A stretch of 64,000 bases of DNA from Diphasiastrum complanatum. Its lineage: Eukaryota; Streptophyta; Lycopodiopsida; Lycopodiales; Lycopodiaceae. The notes under the pieces were generated by a model. That model did no database searches, was not told the DNA's origin, and worked only from the letters and a program-made list of their open reading frames with translations. The translations under genes were made by a program, and so were the position numbers. Positions 1 through 10,375 of this stretch are shown here, one piece after another. Each line of letters opens with the position of its first letter. Position 1 is the first letter of the stretch. The stretch lies in NCBI GenBank assembly GCA_029204225.1, contig MU832028.1, positions 26,786 through 90,785 of the forward strand, read 5' to 3'.

Positions 1-811
1 GTTTTGGTTTCCCCTTGCCTTGTTCCGCCAGGAATTTGCGACATTCACTCTTCCGATGGCCCTTTTTACCACAATGGAAGCACTTGCCTTTCTTCTTAGT
101 TTTACTGGAAGATCCCTCATCCTCCTGAGACTTGGAAAATTGCTGCTTAGACTTCTTCTTGCCCTTGTCCTTGCCTTGTTTTTGGTGTGTCGCAAGTGCC
201 TGATCGTCAGTATTTTGACGTCTAGCTTTCACCATTTCTCACCGTTGTTCTTCCTGCATCAAGATTCTTGTGAGCTCGTCAAAGGTTGGCAATCTTTCTC
301 TTGATGCTATTCCGCTCACAAACATCTGATAGGGTTCTGCAATGCCGCACAATGCATTGTGCACCAGCTCCACATCACGTATGCACTCACCAATAGAATG
401 CAGTTCATCTCTCACTGCCTTGATTCTGGTCATGTACGTCTGAATGTGCTCTCCTTGTTCCACGTGGGCACTATTCAACTTTGACTTCAGAAACATGATT
501 CTTGACGGATTTGACGTCTCGAACTACTCCTTTAGCACATCCCATTCCTGTCTGGGTGTAACAGCATCACAAATGTGAGTAATGATGTGATCCTTCACTG
601 ACAAGTTAATGAAGGTCAAAGCTTTCCTCATCTTTTTGTCGAACACTTTGATATCTGCTTCATTTGGCGGCCTTCTCTCATCACCTGTGACGACTTCCCA
701 CGCGTCTTTCTCCATCAATATGTTTTTCATTTTGCATTTCCACACTGCATAGTTGGAAATCCCATCCAATTTGCTACTTTCACTCAAAATGGACTCTCCC
801 ATGTTCGCCAT
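1..811 (-). pseudogene. Ty1/copia gag polyprotein, N-terminal part (copia B), broken, runs off the left edge
   Basis: Reading leftward from an ATG at 811, the frame opens with a copia-type gag start (KLDGISNYAVWKCKMKNIL), a DUF4219/UBN2-like capsid region. It stays in one frame to the window edge except for two in-frame stops, at about 524 and 239. Beyond the second stop come a Lys-rich linker and a CCHC zinc knuckle (CFHCGKKGHRKSEC) at about 45-85, which in the family binds template RNA. No other frame disruption is visible. Protease, integrase and reverse transcriptase would lie left of the window. The primer site and LTR sit upstream at 1659-1919. Dead as a protein unless both stops are read through. 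Confidence 0.85.
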
Positions 812-1658
812 CGCAAAACTGCTTGAAACTTCTGCCTTAGGCTAAGAACAGTATGTCGAGGCCAACAGTGATGTCAGAAGTTGAAAATAATGACCTGCAC
901 TTTTTCCCTTACCAGGTCACTCGCCGCTTTTCCACCAATTTGAAAGCCAAATCGGCGTTGCCTTCCGAAATGCACAGTGCTTTATGGAGTTTACATACAT
1001 GATTCTTCATGCCTTCCAGAACGTATCCTTCGGGCTAGATCATGTAGATATCTTCTTGTCTGCGGCCGCGCCTCCCCACACTGAAATTTTCTTGATCTAA
1101 TTCGCCTGTGGATCGATTTGAGCACAATCTGAGGCCTGGAGTAGGGTCGCCCTACTGATTCCAAGACTGTAGAGTGTTCACTCAAGAAATTTTGTGGAGA
1201 AACGGTGATTTTAGCTCAACTTGACAAAGTGGCTTTTTTCACCTTTTTACCGCAAATCTGCTAGGTTAACTGTCTAGAGATAAATTTCTGACATAAACCT
1301 CAGATTCTCTCCATGGCTGGTTGACAATTTAATTAGCTTCCTTCCTGTCCTTACGACATCCAAAACGGTGCACAAGCAGCGAAGAAATCACCAGTTATGT
1401 ATAAAAACCGTAACCCCAAGCCCGGTTTCAATTTTCAGTTGGCTTCAAAATTGTCAATTTTTCACCAAATTTTTCCCTGTCTGATGTTATGCACAGGCTA
1501 ATAATCCCTTTGCTGAGCTTAGCAATCCCCTATAAACTAGAAACCGTGCACCAGTGCTTCTCTTTCCATCTTCAACCCGCCGTAAACCCCGAACTCTCAA
1601 AAGACAGTTCTCCCGAAGCTCTTCAACGGCGATGTTGTATTGTGTACACTCCCTGTAT

Positions 1659-1671
1659 GGCTCTAATACCA
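1659..1671 (-). other. Primer-binding site of copia B
   Basis: On the minus strand this reads TGGTATTAGAGCC, one base away from the initiator-tRNA-Met-type primer site TGGTATCAGAGC used by many plant copia elements. It lies between the LTR on its right and the gag frame on its left, as expected for a minus-strand element. Confidence 0.75.
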
Positions 1672-1681
1672 GCTTAGAATT

Positions 1682-1919
1682 TGCTTTGCACAGGAACACA
1701 GATCATGCTACACAGTAACATAGACAGAAAACACTCTCCACAACAAGCTCACATAGCAACTGTATTTCTCAAAATGAAATACACTGTGCATATATTTGTT
1801 CACTCAGGCAACCCATGCATGACCCAAGTTGCCGTTGGCGGGACGCGTGTCCCATTGACTTGCCTCGTGGCGAGGCCAACTGATCCTTATCCACTGATAG
1901 GACCCACAGTACAGTAACA
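1682..1919 (-). repeat. 5' LTR of copia B
   Basis: The minus strand starts TGTTACTGTAC at 1919 and ends in CA near 1682, about 10 bases before the primer site. At roughly 240 bp it is a short LTR, normal for copia. The right boundary falls inside the protease frame of copia A, showing that B jumped into A. The left boundary is less certain because there are two possible terminal CA dinucleotides. Confidence 0.6.
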
Positions 1920-3004
1920 CAATGATTCTACTTTAATTCTAACTCCATCTCCAAGAACTATGAATCTTGAAGGATCTGCACTTCTGAAATCAGACATGAT
2001 TTGTCTTGATGTCACAAAGTGTGAGGTGGCTCCTGAATCTAGGATCACCTCATGCATGTCAGATGTTGATGCTGCACACACGTCTTCATAGATATAGGCT
2101 GTCGAACAATTTCTGTTCGTTCTTTCTTCGCCCATTTTTGAGCTCTCGAGCTCCTCGACATAGGATGAACTGTTGTTGTTCTCTTGTCTATTCTGTGCTG
2201 ATTTGTTTCTCGGGTTTTGGCGGCATTCCATGGCTGCGTGACCCTTCTTATGGCAATGGATACACTCAATCTTGGGATTGAGCTAGCAGGTATCTACTGT
2301 ATGCCCGTCTCTTCTACATCTCACGCAAGTCTTCTTGTCTGCACCTTGTTGTTTTGACCTCTCTTTGGTCTTCCAGTTGCCTTTGCTGGTCCCCTCTACT
2401 TGTTGGTCACAATCCTGCCTCTGATTGGACTCCCTCTCAGGCTTAAATTGCTTCTTGGATGTTTCTTTGTTGTCGTAGAGGGCTTGGTCATAACCATCTT
2501 TGTGATCAAAATGTTCTCTGGCCTCGACTTCCTCTCGAATCTCTACAATCGCCTTTTCGAGGTTCATGGTAGGATCTTTCGCGAGCAGGGTTCTTGTCAT
2601 CTGGCATGATCTAGGTAAGGCTCTCAACAGGTACATGAGCTATTTCTTAGTTGACACAATGTTCTTTGCTCCAGAGTTATGTAGTGACAGAAATAGATCC
2701 TTCATCTTTCTTAGAAAGAAGTGAGGTCTTTTCCATCCCACTGCAAATTCGTCAACTGATCTTTCAGCATCATGATTTGACTTCTTGATTTCGTCTGAAA
2801 TCTGGTGAGTAATGCATCCCACATCTCCTTAGCTTTGGAGAGTGTAGCCAGGTCAAGTGTGAGACTATCTTCGATGGAAGATGATAGCAAGGCTACTGCC
2901 TTGTCATTTTTCTCCCTCCACTCACGTAGCTCCTTGCCTGTTGTCGTAGGCATTTCTTCTGTGCCATTCACCCAGAGGAATAGTCCTTCGCCCTTGAGTA
3001 TCAA
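1920..3004 (-). pseudogene. Ty1/copia gag and start of protease (copia A), interrupted by copia B
   Basis: In order on the minus strand: a gag N-terminal region with LKGEGLFLWVNGTEE (about 3004-2711), a linker, then a knuckle CVRCRRDGHTVDTC near 2283-2330 and a second, frame-shifted one (CIHCHKKGHAAMEC) near 2225-2270. After these comes the aspartic-protease active site ILDSGATSHF (about 2040-2070). The frame runs to about 1920, where the LTR of copia B cuts in. Several stops and shifts separate the pieces. The rest of copia A's pol should continue left of copia B, outside the window. Confidence 0.8.
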
Positions 3005-3194
3005 TGATGTCTTAACTTTTCAGGCTAGAAAGTTAGATCCTGAAGAATCAAGTATTGTGCAGATCTTGCTCTGCATGTTGCTGATTGAAGCCATTGCTTC
3101 TTGGAGTCTGTTCCCTTGTTGATGGTTGTTTGTTTGAATGCTTGGCCTCCTGGATCTGCTAGCTTCTTGGCTATGTCAAAATATGACAGGATAT

Positions 3195-3209
3195 CCCGCT
3201 CTGATACCA
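3195..3209 (-). other. Primer-binding site of copia A
   Basis: The minus strand reads TGGTATCAGAGCGGG, an exact tRNA-Met-type copia primer site, one base from the presumed LTR end at 3211 and about 190 bp upstream of the recognisable gag region. Confidence 0.8.
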
Positions 3210-3210
3210 C

Positions 3211-3660
3211 TGATGAGAATCATGTGATTTCACAGTAGCGAAGCTTTTGCGAAGGAACCACGATCCTCTTGCGCTTGGATGGAGTTCAGATGCGATCGCT
3301 GGATACTATCATCTGAATCACTCCTACAGTCCTCCAGAATGTAGTCAGGCACTGCTGATCTACGTTTATAAAATTAATGCAGCATTCAACATAGTTTCAA
3401 CCAAGGTGCAAAATTCAAATGAACAAGAAAACTCAGACATACGAATAATAGTAGATGCATTTGCATTCGAGATTAGACACAACAAGAAGAATCATCTATA
3501 TTGATCTTTCTTTGATTTCTTCAAGCACTGCATGCAAATCCACATAGTGCGTTGGCGTGGGAGAAACATGGTTCTCTCACGAGTAATTGTCTCGCTTTAC
3601 TAGCGGACACTGGATCTCTATGGATCTTGATCACAGAGCTTGTCTCGCATGTAGGCGGAC
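3211..3660 (-). repeat. 5' LTR of copia A, outer edge approximate
   Basis: The LTR's inner end is set by the primer site (plus-strand TGATGAGAATCATG from 3211). A TATAAA-like box is present on the minus strand near 3365-3372. I could not fix the outer edge; the sequence passes into an opposite-strand copia integrase by 3780, so about 3660 is a guess. Confidence 0.45.
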
Positions 3661-3779
3661 TTGTTGTCTGTATTTCGTCTTGATTGCTTACTAGCATCAG
3701 ACTACTACATTACAGTGTATGTGTATTCTGTTGATCTACATGTCAAGTATCATACAGTAAGTATAGTCGCTCTATGTAA

Positions 3780-4330
3780 ATCTGAGATTATAGTGATGCT
3801 AGATATTGTGCACAACGACATATATGGACCCATGCAGACTCTCTTGATAAGAGGAGTAAAATACTTTTTGACCTTCATTGATGATATTCAAGGAGGACAA
3901 TAGTTTATTTTTTGAAAAAGAAATAAGAAGCCTTCAAGTATTTTCAACAATTCAACCTAGAAGTTGAGAATCGGACTTCCAATTGCAAGAAGATCAAGGC
4001 AATTTGGACTGATGGTGGCAGTGAATTCACTTCGACTGAATTCAAAGACTACTATAAAGCCCCTAGCATTTTTAGGCAGTATACCACAAGCTATTCTCCA
4101 CAGTCTAATGGAGTAGCTAAACATAAAAATCACACACTTGTCGAATGTGTGAAAGGCATGCTGTTACATGCAAATTTGTCAAAGACTTTATGGGTAGAAG
4201 CCATCTGGACAGTTGCGAATTTTTAGAATTGACTTTTGAACCAAAGACTTAATAGACAAAACACCCAAAAAGATGTGGATAGGTTCAAAACCATTGGTAA
4301 GGCATCTTTGAACTTTCTGTTAAGCATTAT
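3780..4330 (+). pseudogene. Ty1/copia integrase fragment (copia C)
   Basis: The plus strand shows a copia integrase core. LDIVHNDIYGPM marks the first catalytic Asp and TFIDDI follows. IKAIWTDGGSEFTSTEF holds the second Asp, and QYTTSYSPQSNGVAKHKN is the segment where the catalytic Glu normally sits; here it reads AKHK instead of AERK, so the Glu appears lost. Stops and frameshifts are scattered through it. It is followed by reverse transcriptase on the same strand. Confidence 0.8.
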
Positions 4331-4479
4331 GCTTTGTGTTATGATAGAAATTAAGTGGATGCATTAATCTTGAAGGCTTATTCAGACTCAGAATGCCATT
4401 TGTTATTTTTTTGAGGAGCCAATCGATTATTATGAGCCAATTTCAAGTCCAGATGCAGACCAATGGAGATCACAATGGA

Positions 4480-5010
4480 CAGAGAATATCAATCTCTCGT
4501 TAAGAACTAGACATGGATTGTTACAAACCTGCTAGTTGATATATCATTTTTGGCAAATGGTTTATCAAATCAAGTACAAGTCGATGGATCAGTTGATCGA
4601 TGGAAGGCAAGACTAGTTGCCAGAGGATTTTCTCAAATCTCGGATGTTGATTATTTGAAAACTTTCAGCCCCGTGGTCAAACATTTGTCAATCAGACTTT
4701 TACTTTCATTTGCAGCAATGGTAGTTCTGGAAATTCAAGTACAAAGTCGATGGATCAGTTGATCGATGGAAGGCAAGACTAGTTGCAAGAGGATTTTCTC
4801 AAATCTTGGATGTTGATTATTTGGAAACTTTCAACCCCGTGGTCAATCAAACTTTTACTTTCATTTGCAGCAATGGCAGTTCTAGAAATTCACCAAATGG
4901 ATGTACAACATTTTTACATGGTGTGGTCGAAGAAGACATTTATATCTCTCAACCCGAAGGCTATGAGTTGGAGGATAACACCCATCAAGTATGAGTTAAC
5001 TTTCTATAAG
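4480..5010 (+). pseudogene. Ty1/copia reverse transcriptase, N-terminal half (copia C), internally duplicated
   Basis: Two consecutive copies of the segment [14 protein letters not shown] plus FSPVV are present, at about 4573-4738 and 4739-4904, with a 166-bp period. The second runs on into HQMDVQ-type sequence, DIYISQPEGYELE and HQV, the entrance to the catalytic domain. The frame then dies near 5000. The duplication puts the core out of frame, so no functional enzyme can come from this copy. Confidence 0.8.
4573..4904 (+). repeat. 166-bp tandem duplication inside the copia C reverse transcriptase
   Basis: Two direct copies, the second displaced by 166 bp: TCGATGGATCAGTTGATCG occurs at 4581 and again at 4747. 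Both share the following [10 protein letters not shown] coding stretch and the TTTGCAGCAATGG stretch. A few substitutions and a short indel separate them, so the duplication is not very recent. Confidence 0.85.
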
Positions 5011-6285
5011 ATCTAATGTAGTATGCAGATCACACACATACAATCACCATAGCTACACACCTCTCAAGCTCTCATACATGACACAACAAAAGCTAATAGA
5101 TTACAAAGAAGCCTTGTACATTTAGCAAAGGCCCCACACTGCATGGGCCAACAGACAAATGTCACCTAACTAAAATAGCACCTATCCAAGTATCTAGGCC
5201 CAATATAGGCTATAATAATTGACAACAAACTCAAGACATGCCCTTGAGTATAGCAAATGTTGTCAAAAATCTACTGTACAGGCTAATTTCCTATGTGTGT
5301 CTACTCAGCTAATCCAAGTAGCTGACTATAGGATGAGTGTCTGATTTATAAGACAAGGGTGGTTCACATCCCGGTCACTACAAAATATAGTAAAATCTAC
5401 TTAACAATACAATACTTACAGTATTACATTTAGAGCTTACGAAAATGAATCAGATCAAAACTGATTTCTAAATCTCTCTCTTAAGCTCAAAAAAGACAAT
5501 AATATGTAGCAATGTCTAGGATATTCAAAAGATGTTATGCATGTCTAGCCACTATGTACTTGATCCACACTCAAGCACACCAACAAACCATCAGGTTTGA
5601 CCCACAGAGTATCATGCACACACAATGTTCACATAGAGAGTTTGTAACACACCCTCGACCAACTGACATGTCCCCAATTCGATTTGAACACAACTGGACC
5701 ATATAAGCGATATGGATCAAACTAAGAAAATCCCACTACCGTAATTAGACTTACTTCTTCCATCTAGCTAGGCTGACACTATCAGACACTTACAAGCAAA
5801 AACCTATAAAACTGACATCAATGAGCAACTAAGGCTCAACCTGAGGAAATCTTACTACCACCATAAGACTATACCCTCACCAGATAGACAGACATAAGGA
5901 TAAGTCACTGAGCATACCAAATGATTACTTTGTTTCCAACGTAGCAAATGCATAAACACATACTAACTTTGAGTCTGATCTAGACTACGTGACAAGATAA
6001 CATGCCACACTCATGTGAACCAACATGAATGATAAAGCATAAAAAAACATGACCAAGGCCTGTCCAAAAGTGATATTATGTCTTACCAACACATGTGCCA
6101 CTTGTAGATCCATTGGTACACCATTGGTCTCCAAATTAGGTCCCCACCCACATTTGTAACCATGATGTCCTCACATCCAAGCATATCAGATAGATGTCCA
6201 CATACATCATCCAAAGATCTCCTACGATCCAATGAGCGCTCCAAGCCTCATCTCTGATGTATCTATTGCAAATTGGTGGATTCAT
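5011..6285. other. About 1.27 kb of unclassified non-coding DNA splitting copia C
   Basis: The reverse-transcriptase frame stops at about 5000 and resumes at about 6290 with roughly 80 residues missing, so foreign DNA and a deletion lie between. The stretch has no long open frame and many short CACACA and ACTCTC words. A plus-strand TGTAACACACCCTCGACC at about 5643 looks like some plant LTR starts, but I could not define a pair of ends. Confidence 0.4.
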
Positions 6286-6830
6286 CTTTCATTCTCATTA
6301 CATTATATGTTGATGAAAAATTACTTTTTAGCAATGACATTCGAATGCTGAAAGATGTCAAAACGATGTTGTCGAAAGAATTGACATGACATTTCTGCCT
6401 TGGTATACAAATTTTCAGAGATCGTGATCATATATTGATTTACATCAGTCAACAAAGATACATTCATGACTTGTTGTTCAAGCATCAATTGGCCGATTGC
6501 AAACCATCCAAATCTCGAATGGACCCTGGTTCGAAATATTTGAAGGACCAATATTGCTTATTCAATTATTACACTTTAGCCAATATGTCTAATCCAGGTT
6601 TCATTCATTGAAAAGATCTACTTAGAGTTCTTCAATATTATAATCGACAAAAAAATATTGCATATGTTATGGTGGAAATTTGAATGGTGATTCGAATACC
6701 CAAGTTAATCTTCTTCAAGGTTTTACAAATGCAGATTGGGCTGGAGATGTTGATAGAAGAAAGCCGACACCAGGCTATGTCTTTCTGTTTAGTTTTCGCA
6801 CTTGTGAATGATAGTATGGATGTGCTTGTG
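6286..6830 (+). pseudogene. Ty1/copia reverse transcriptase C-terminal part and RNase H start (copia C)
   Basis: The plus strand reads LITLYVDEKLLFSND; the usual catalytic YVDD has become YVDE. Next come LGIQIFRDRDH, ISQQRYIHDLL and a CKPS..MDPG segment. At about 6730-6790 it shows NADWAGDVDRRKPTPGYVF, the RNase H start of copia pol. Multiple stops are present. Nothing clearly retroviral is visible past about 6830, and no 3' LTR was recognised. Confidence 0.8.
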
Positions 6831-8132
6831 ATAATAGTGAATCCGTTTTGGTATCACATTAACTATCGCTACTACTATCGACTATTTAGTCAAAATATTT
6901 CATTGTCGAATAGTTATTTGACTACTACACATCTTATTTTCCAACACTAGTCACATAGCATTTCTTCTTCTATCATGATAAGTATTAAACCAATGGGTGA
7001 ATAGTTGCCTATAAGCCTTTTGGTCCACAATAACATCATATGTAAGAGGTAGTGTATTTTATAAGCTTCTGACATGTCTAGAATAACCTAGATCATATCC
7101 CGCAAACTTGTCTGAAGATGTTTATAGTGAACATTTTTAGGAGTGATGAAAATATAAATGAAAATCTTACATCTGTCATATGGTATATGACATTAGAATT
7201 GTATTTGTTGAGAATCCATATCATGCTTATAACTTGAGTTATTGCATGATACATAAGATCGAACCATACATAGATTATTGCATGAAAACTTATTTTTTGA
7301 TATTTGTTATTGCATGAAGTAGTCAACCTTAGTCAATTGCCATATTTTGTGACACATGACATGTTTTTATAGCTCTTGATAAAGCTATGAAGGGTTTATA
7401 TTGAGTAGGACATTTGGTAAATGGAGCTTTTGATCCTCAAGGAGTTTTAGAGAGGAGGGCATACTCTCATTATGTGTGTGTGATGAACTTACACTCAAAC
7501 TTTTGTTAGATATTATTTCTAACTTCTATAAGATCTTTATGAAACCAATTTCATGATTCAGTTTTGATCTTGTTTGATGCACAAATCTCTACTAGCTAAC
7601 ATTAAATGTTCTATTTGTCTTGTGTTGCATAGATTGAATAGAGCTTTGCATTATTCATTTAATTTCCAACATTTGTCACACACACCTTGGTTCATCCTTC
7701 CCCTTTTTGTACATTTTGAATACTTGTGCAAATGTAACAATACCAAATGGAGCCTTCCTAGCTTGTTTAGTTGGATTCGAGTTGTCACAATGTGGAAGTT
7801 GTTGGCTCTAATCCTGTATGACTTTGCTTGATTTTAAGAGCCTCTAGCTTTTCTTACTTGGCAAATTTTTGGATGTAGAGTGCATATATTATACATAAAA
7901 TGATGTATTAATAACATATTGATGCTAGTACAAAATAACCATATATATGGGTGCAAGATAAAATAAGAAGAATTTGTTATCCTCCAAAAAAAAAACTAAA
8001 AAGTGAGGGGTTAATTAAAAATTTGGTAGGTTTTTGATGAGTAATGATAACTTGGAAGCTTGAGCCCCTTAAAAATCCAACAAGATAAAGGTTTCATTGG
8101 AAATTTTGTAGACTTTTAGTTTTGTGGATGAT
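6831..8132. other. AT-rich stretch with no recognised gene
   Basis: Only short open frames are present and none carries a known motif. This may hold decayed 3' sequence of copia C. A run of A at 7986-7996 is the only simple-sequence feature. Confidence 0.5.
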
Positions 8133-8251
8133 CATAATAAGTAGAAACACCCAACGGGGTTGGCTCAACTGGTTAGCTTGGCATCCAAAGTTTCTTTGGT
8201 TCCAGGTTCGAGCCTCCCCTTGGAAACCAAGAAGCATAATAAGTAGAAACA
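8133..8251 (+). mobile_element. Short tRNA-derived retroposon (SINE-like) with a perfect 17-bp target-site duplication
   Basis: An 85-bp insert (8150-8234) lies between two exact copies of CATAATAAGTAGAAACA (8133-8149 and 8235-8251). The insert carries a pol III box A (TGGCTCAACTGG, 8161-8172) and a box B (GGTTCGAGCCT, 8205-8215). CCAACGGGG (8151-8159) and CCCCTTGG (8216-8223) can pair like a tRNA acceptor stem with one bulged C. The length and boxes say tRNA origin. Long direct repeats at the ends are the known mark of LINE-machinery retroposition, which also supports insertion rather than a resident tRNA gene. There is no A-tail; the tail reads AAACCAAGAAG. Confidence 0.85.
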
Positions 8252-8392
8252 AGGCATGTTTGATTGAGCCCCTTATTAATTCAAAACTTTTAGTGAGTGA
8301 ATTATAGTATTATACCCTTTGCTACTCCACTCCACGTGCAGCTTGTCAGCTCGCTTTGTGACTGCTGTTTAAATAGAGATAGAGGGAAACTT

Positions 8393-8396
<4 letters not shown>

Positions 8397-8433
<37 letters not shown>
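8397..8433. repeat. (AG)n microsatellite
   Basis: About 18 uninterrupted AG units, followed by GCGAGCGAGCGAG. Confidence 0.95.
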
Positions 8434-8436
<3 letters not shown>

Positions 8437-9285
8437 CGAGCGAGCGAGCTGTGGAGCTTAGGCCCTAGGGAATGCATAGTCTAGCTTCAAAGAAGTGGAT
8501 GGTGCAGGGCTGTTCTAGAAAGATCTTGACTGTGGAGCAAAAAGTAAAGACTGAAAAGTAAAAAGGGAGATTGTCGACATGTATTATCATGGTTTTAAGA
8601 TTCGTGTCCAGCCGAGGCAAGGTAGTGGTGGGTCTCAATACAGAATGTAGGGCTATGGAAATTGCCTTTCCCCTCTGCAGTGTGCACCCCGCAGTCTCTC
8701 TCTTTCTTACACCAAATTTCAACAACGCTGGGCAACCGTTCCTTTTTCTCTTGTATTGTGTATACGGTTTCGCACTCTTATCAAGGAAAATCACCAAGCT
8801 GATCGTGGGGACCTCTATCACATTTGATTTACTGCAATAGAATCCCACCGAAAAATTTCCCTTAGCGTAGCGTAGCATCCCGAGTTCTCTTTTTAGCTTT
8901 CAGAATGCATGTGTATAGATAGCCCTGCAGAAGATCACTTCCTTGCAGCAGTGTTCATGCCCTTCACCAGTTGTTGCTAGCTGATCCAGGATCCTGATAT
9001 AAAAGGGGGCAATCATACTTGCGAGGGATTCCCGAGAAGGATGAGGCTTGTTGGTTGGATTTGCATGCCAAAGTTTGGTGCTGCATTTTAAGTTCTTGCT
9101 CGTTTGCTGGATCGTTCTGACTTAGAATGGGATGCAAGATCTGGTCATACTCTGCACTTATGAAGCTTGTCTGGCGAAACCCAATCATTTGTGTCTTCTT
9201 GCTGGTTCGATCCTATGAGTCACAACAATTATTCAATCATTTGATTGATATTTTTCTCACCCAGCTGATTGGGTTTTAGATTTAT
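8434..9285. other. Unassigned region before a possible exon
   Basis: I recognise no coding motif. A TATA-like GATATAAAAG lies at about 8995. The longest open frames run on the minus strand and show no family signature. The region could be intron or upstream sequence of the exon at 9290. Confidence 0.4.
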
Positions 9286-9289
9286 GTAG

Positions 9290-9627
9290 CGGCAGCGGCA
9301 CTACGAGCATGTGCTGTTCAGAAAGGCAGACATGTTGTTGGAATAGATTTAGATTCTAATTTAGTTGAATTTGTGAAAATGAGAATGAAATCTCTTTCAA
9401 TTTTGCCAGATGAATTGGCCGAGGTACGAAAGAGTTTAGATTACGAAGACTCAATAATTCCCTTGTCCAAGGAACCACAACCTCCTGCTAGCGAGAAAGT
9501 GGGTGCAAGGGAGTTTGCTGATGTTCTAGTTCAAGATTATAATGTGGTTACAATTGTCAATGAAGTTTTGGAAGAGGTGCCACTTGAGTCTATAGTGGCT
9601 CCTCCACAAAAAGAGAAATCTTTTTGA
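9290..9627 (+). CDS. Possible terminal exon of a methyltransferase-like protein, or a gene fragment
   Basis: An acceptor-like TTTATGTAG ends at 9289. It is followed by 112 codons open to a TGA at 9625. The peptide begins AAAALRACAVQKGRHVVGIDLDSN; the HVVGIDLD segment resembles the second beta-strand and acidic loop of Rossmann-fold SAM-dependent methyltransferases. The remainder is acidic and Pro/Glu-rich (LSKEPQPPASEKVG, EVLEEVPLESIV) and looks like an unstructured tail. An in-frame TAG at 9277 blocks extension to the left, so an upstream exon would be needed; I did not find one. It may therefore be a stranded exon or a transposed piece. The methyltransferase link rests on one short motif. 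Confidence 0.4.
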
Positions 9628-10024
9628 TTAATTTAATGTTCTTAATTTAGCAATTTTTTAATGATACAAAATTAGGAGTTTTAAATATTCTAAAAAATCA
9701 AAATATTCATGGTTTTATTTGAACATCAATAACCATTATCAAAATAAAAAGTGCAATGAACTATTAGATTTTTAATATTCTAATTTTTTGAAGTGTTTTT
9801 ATAATTACTATTGGGAGACAATATTGTTAAAAATTTAGAGATGAAAAGATTCTTTTCAAGGTAATTTAATTTTTTTCACAAATTATGTAATCTCGGTTAC
9901 TGTAAAATAATTTCATTTGCAATCATTTAATGTTTAAATATTCAATGACCTTACATTGAAATTTGAATATAAGTTAAGATTCAAAAAATATTAAAATTTA
10001 AAAAATACTGATTAAAATTTTTGT

Positions 10025-10375
10025 CATAATCTTACAAAAAAAAATTTGATACAAAAATTATCATTTAAAAAACTTTTAAAATCCAAAAGAAAAAATTAAA
10101 ACTTTTATTTTAAATAAACAAAAATAAATTTTTTTGTTATTCTAGTGGTTGTGTGTCTAATGATTTTATTTTAAATAGTATTTTATTTCATATAAGAGTT
10201 ATTAATCAAAATATATTAATAAAATTTTGATTGATTCTCTTGCAAAATACGACATTTTTTTAGTATTACAATTCGATTTTTGAAGCATTTTAAATATGGA
10301 TATTACAAAAAAAAATAGAAAAAATCTAAAAAAATGGGTCTCTATGTCATTTCTCTTTTTTTTGGTCATCGTATT
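10025..10375 (+). repeat. AT-rich dispersed repeat, copy 1
   Basis: This stretch is clearly homologous, in opposite orientation, to 50025-50385. Shared landmarks in order are AAATTTGATACAA, AACTTTTAAAATCCAAAA, TTATTCTAGTGGTTGT, AATGATTTTAT, TTGCAAAATACGACATTTTTT, GAAGCATTTTAAAT and AATGGGTCTC. By eye the copies are roughly 80% alike with small indels. No open frame, LTR ends or terminal inverted repeats were seen. The family is unknown to me. Confidence 0.8.

Noticed and set aside
8150-8223. Functional tRNA gene
   Set aside because: The two pol III boxes are present, but the D and T stems are poor, the acceptor stem has a bulge, and exact 17-bp direct repeats flank it, so it is a retroposed tRNA-derived sequence.
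8465-8878. 137-codon minus-strand open frame
   Set aside because: No recognisable domain and no splice or promoter support. It is probably a chance open frame.
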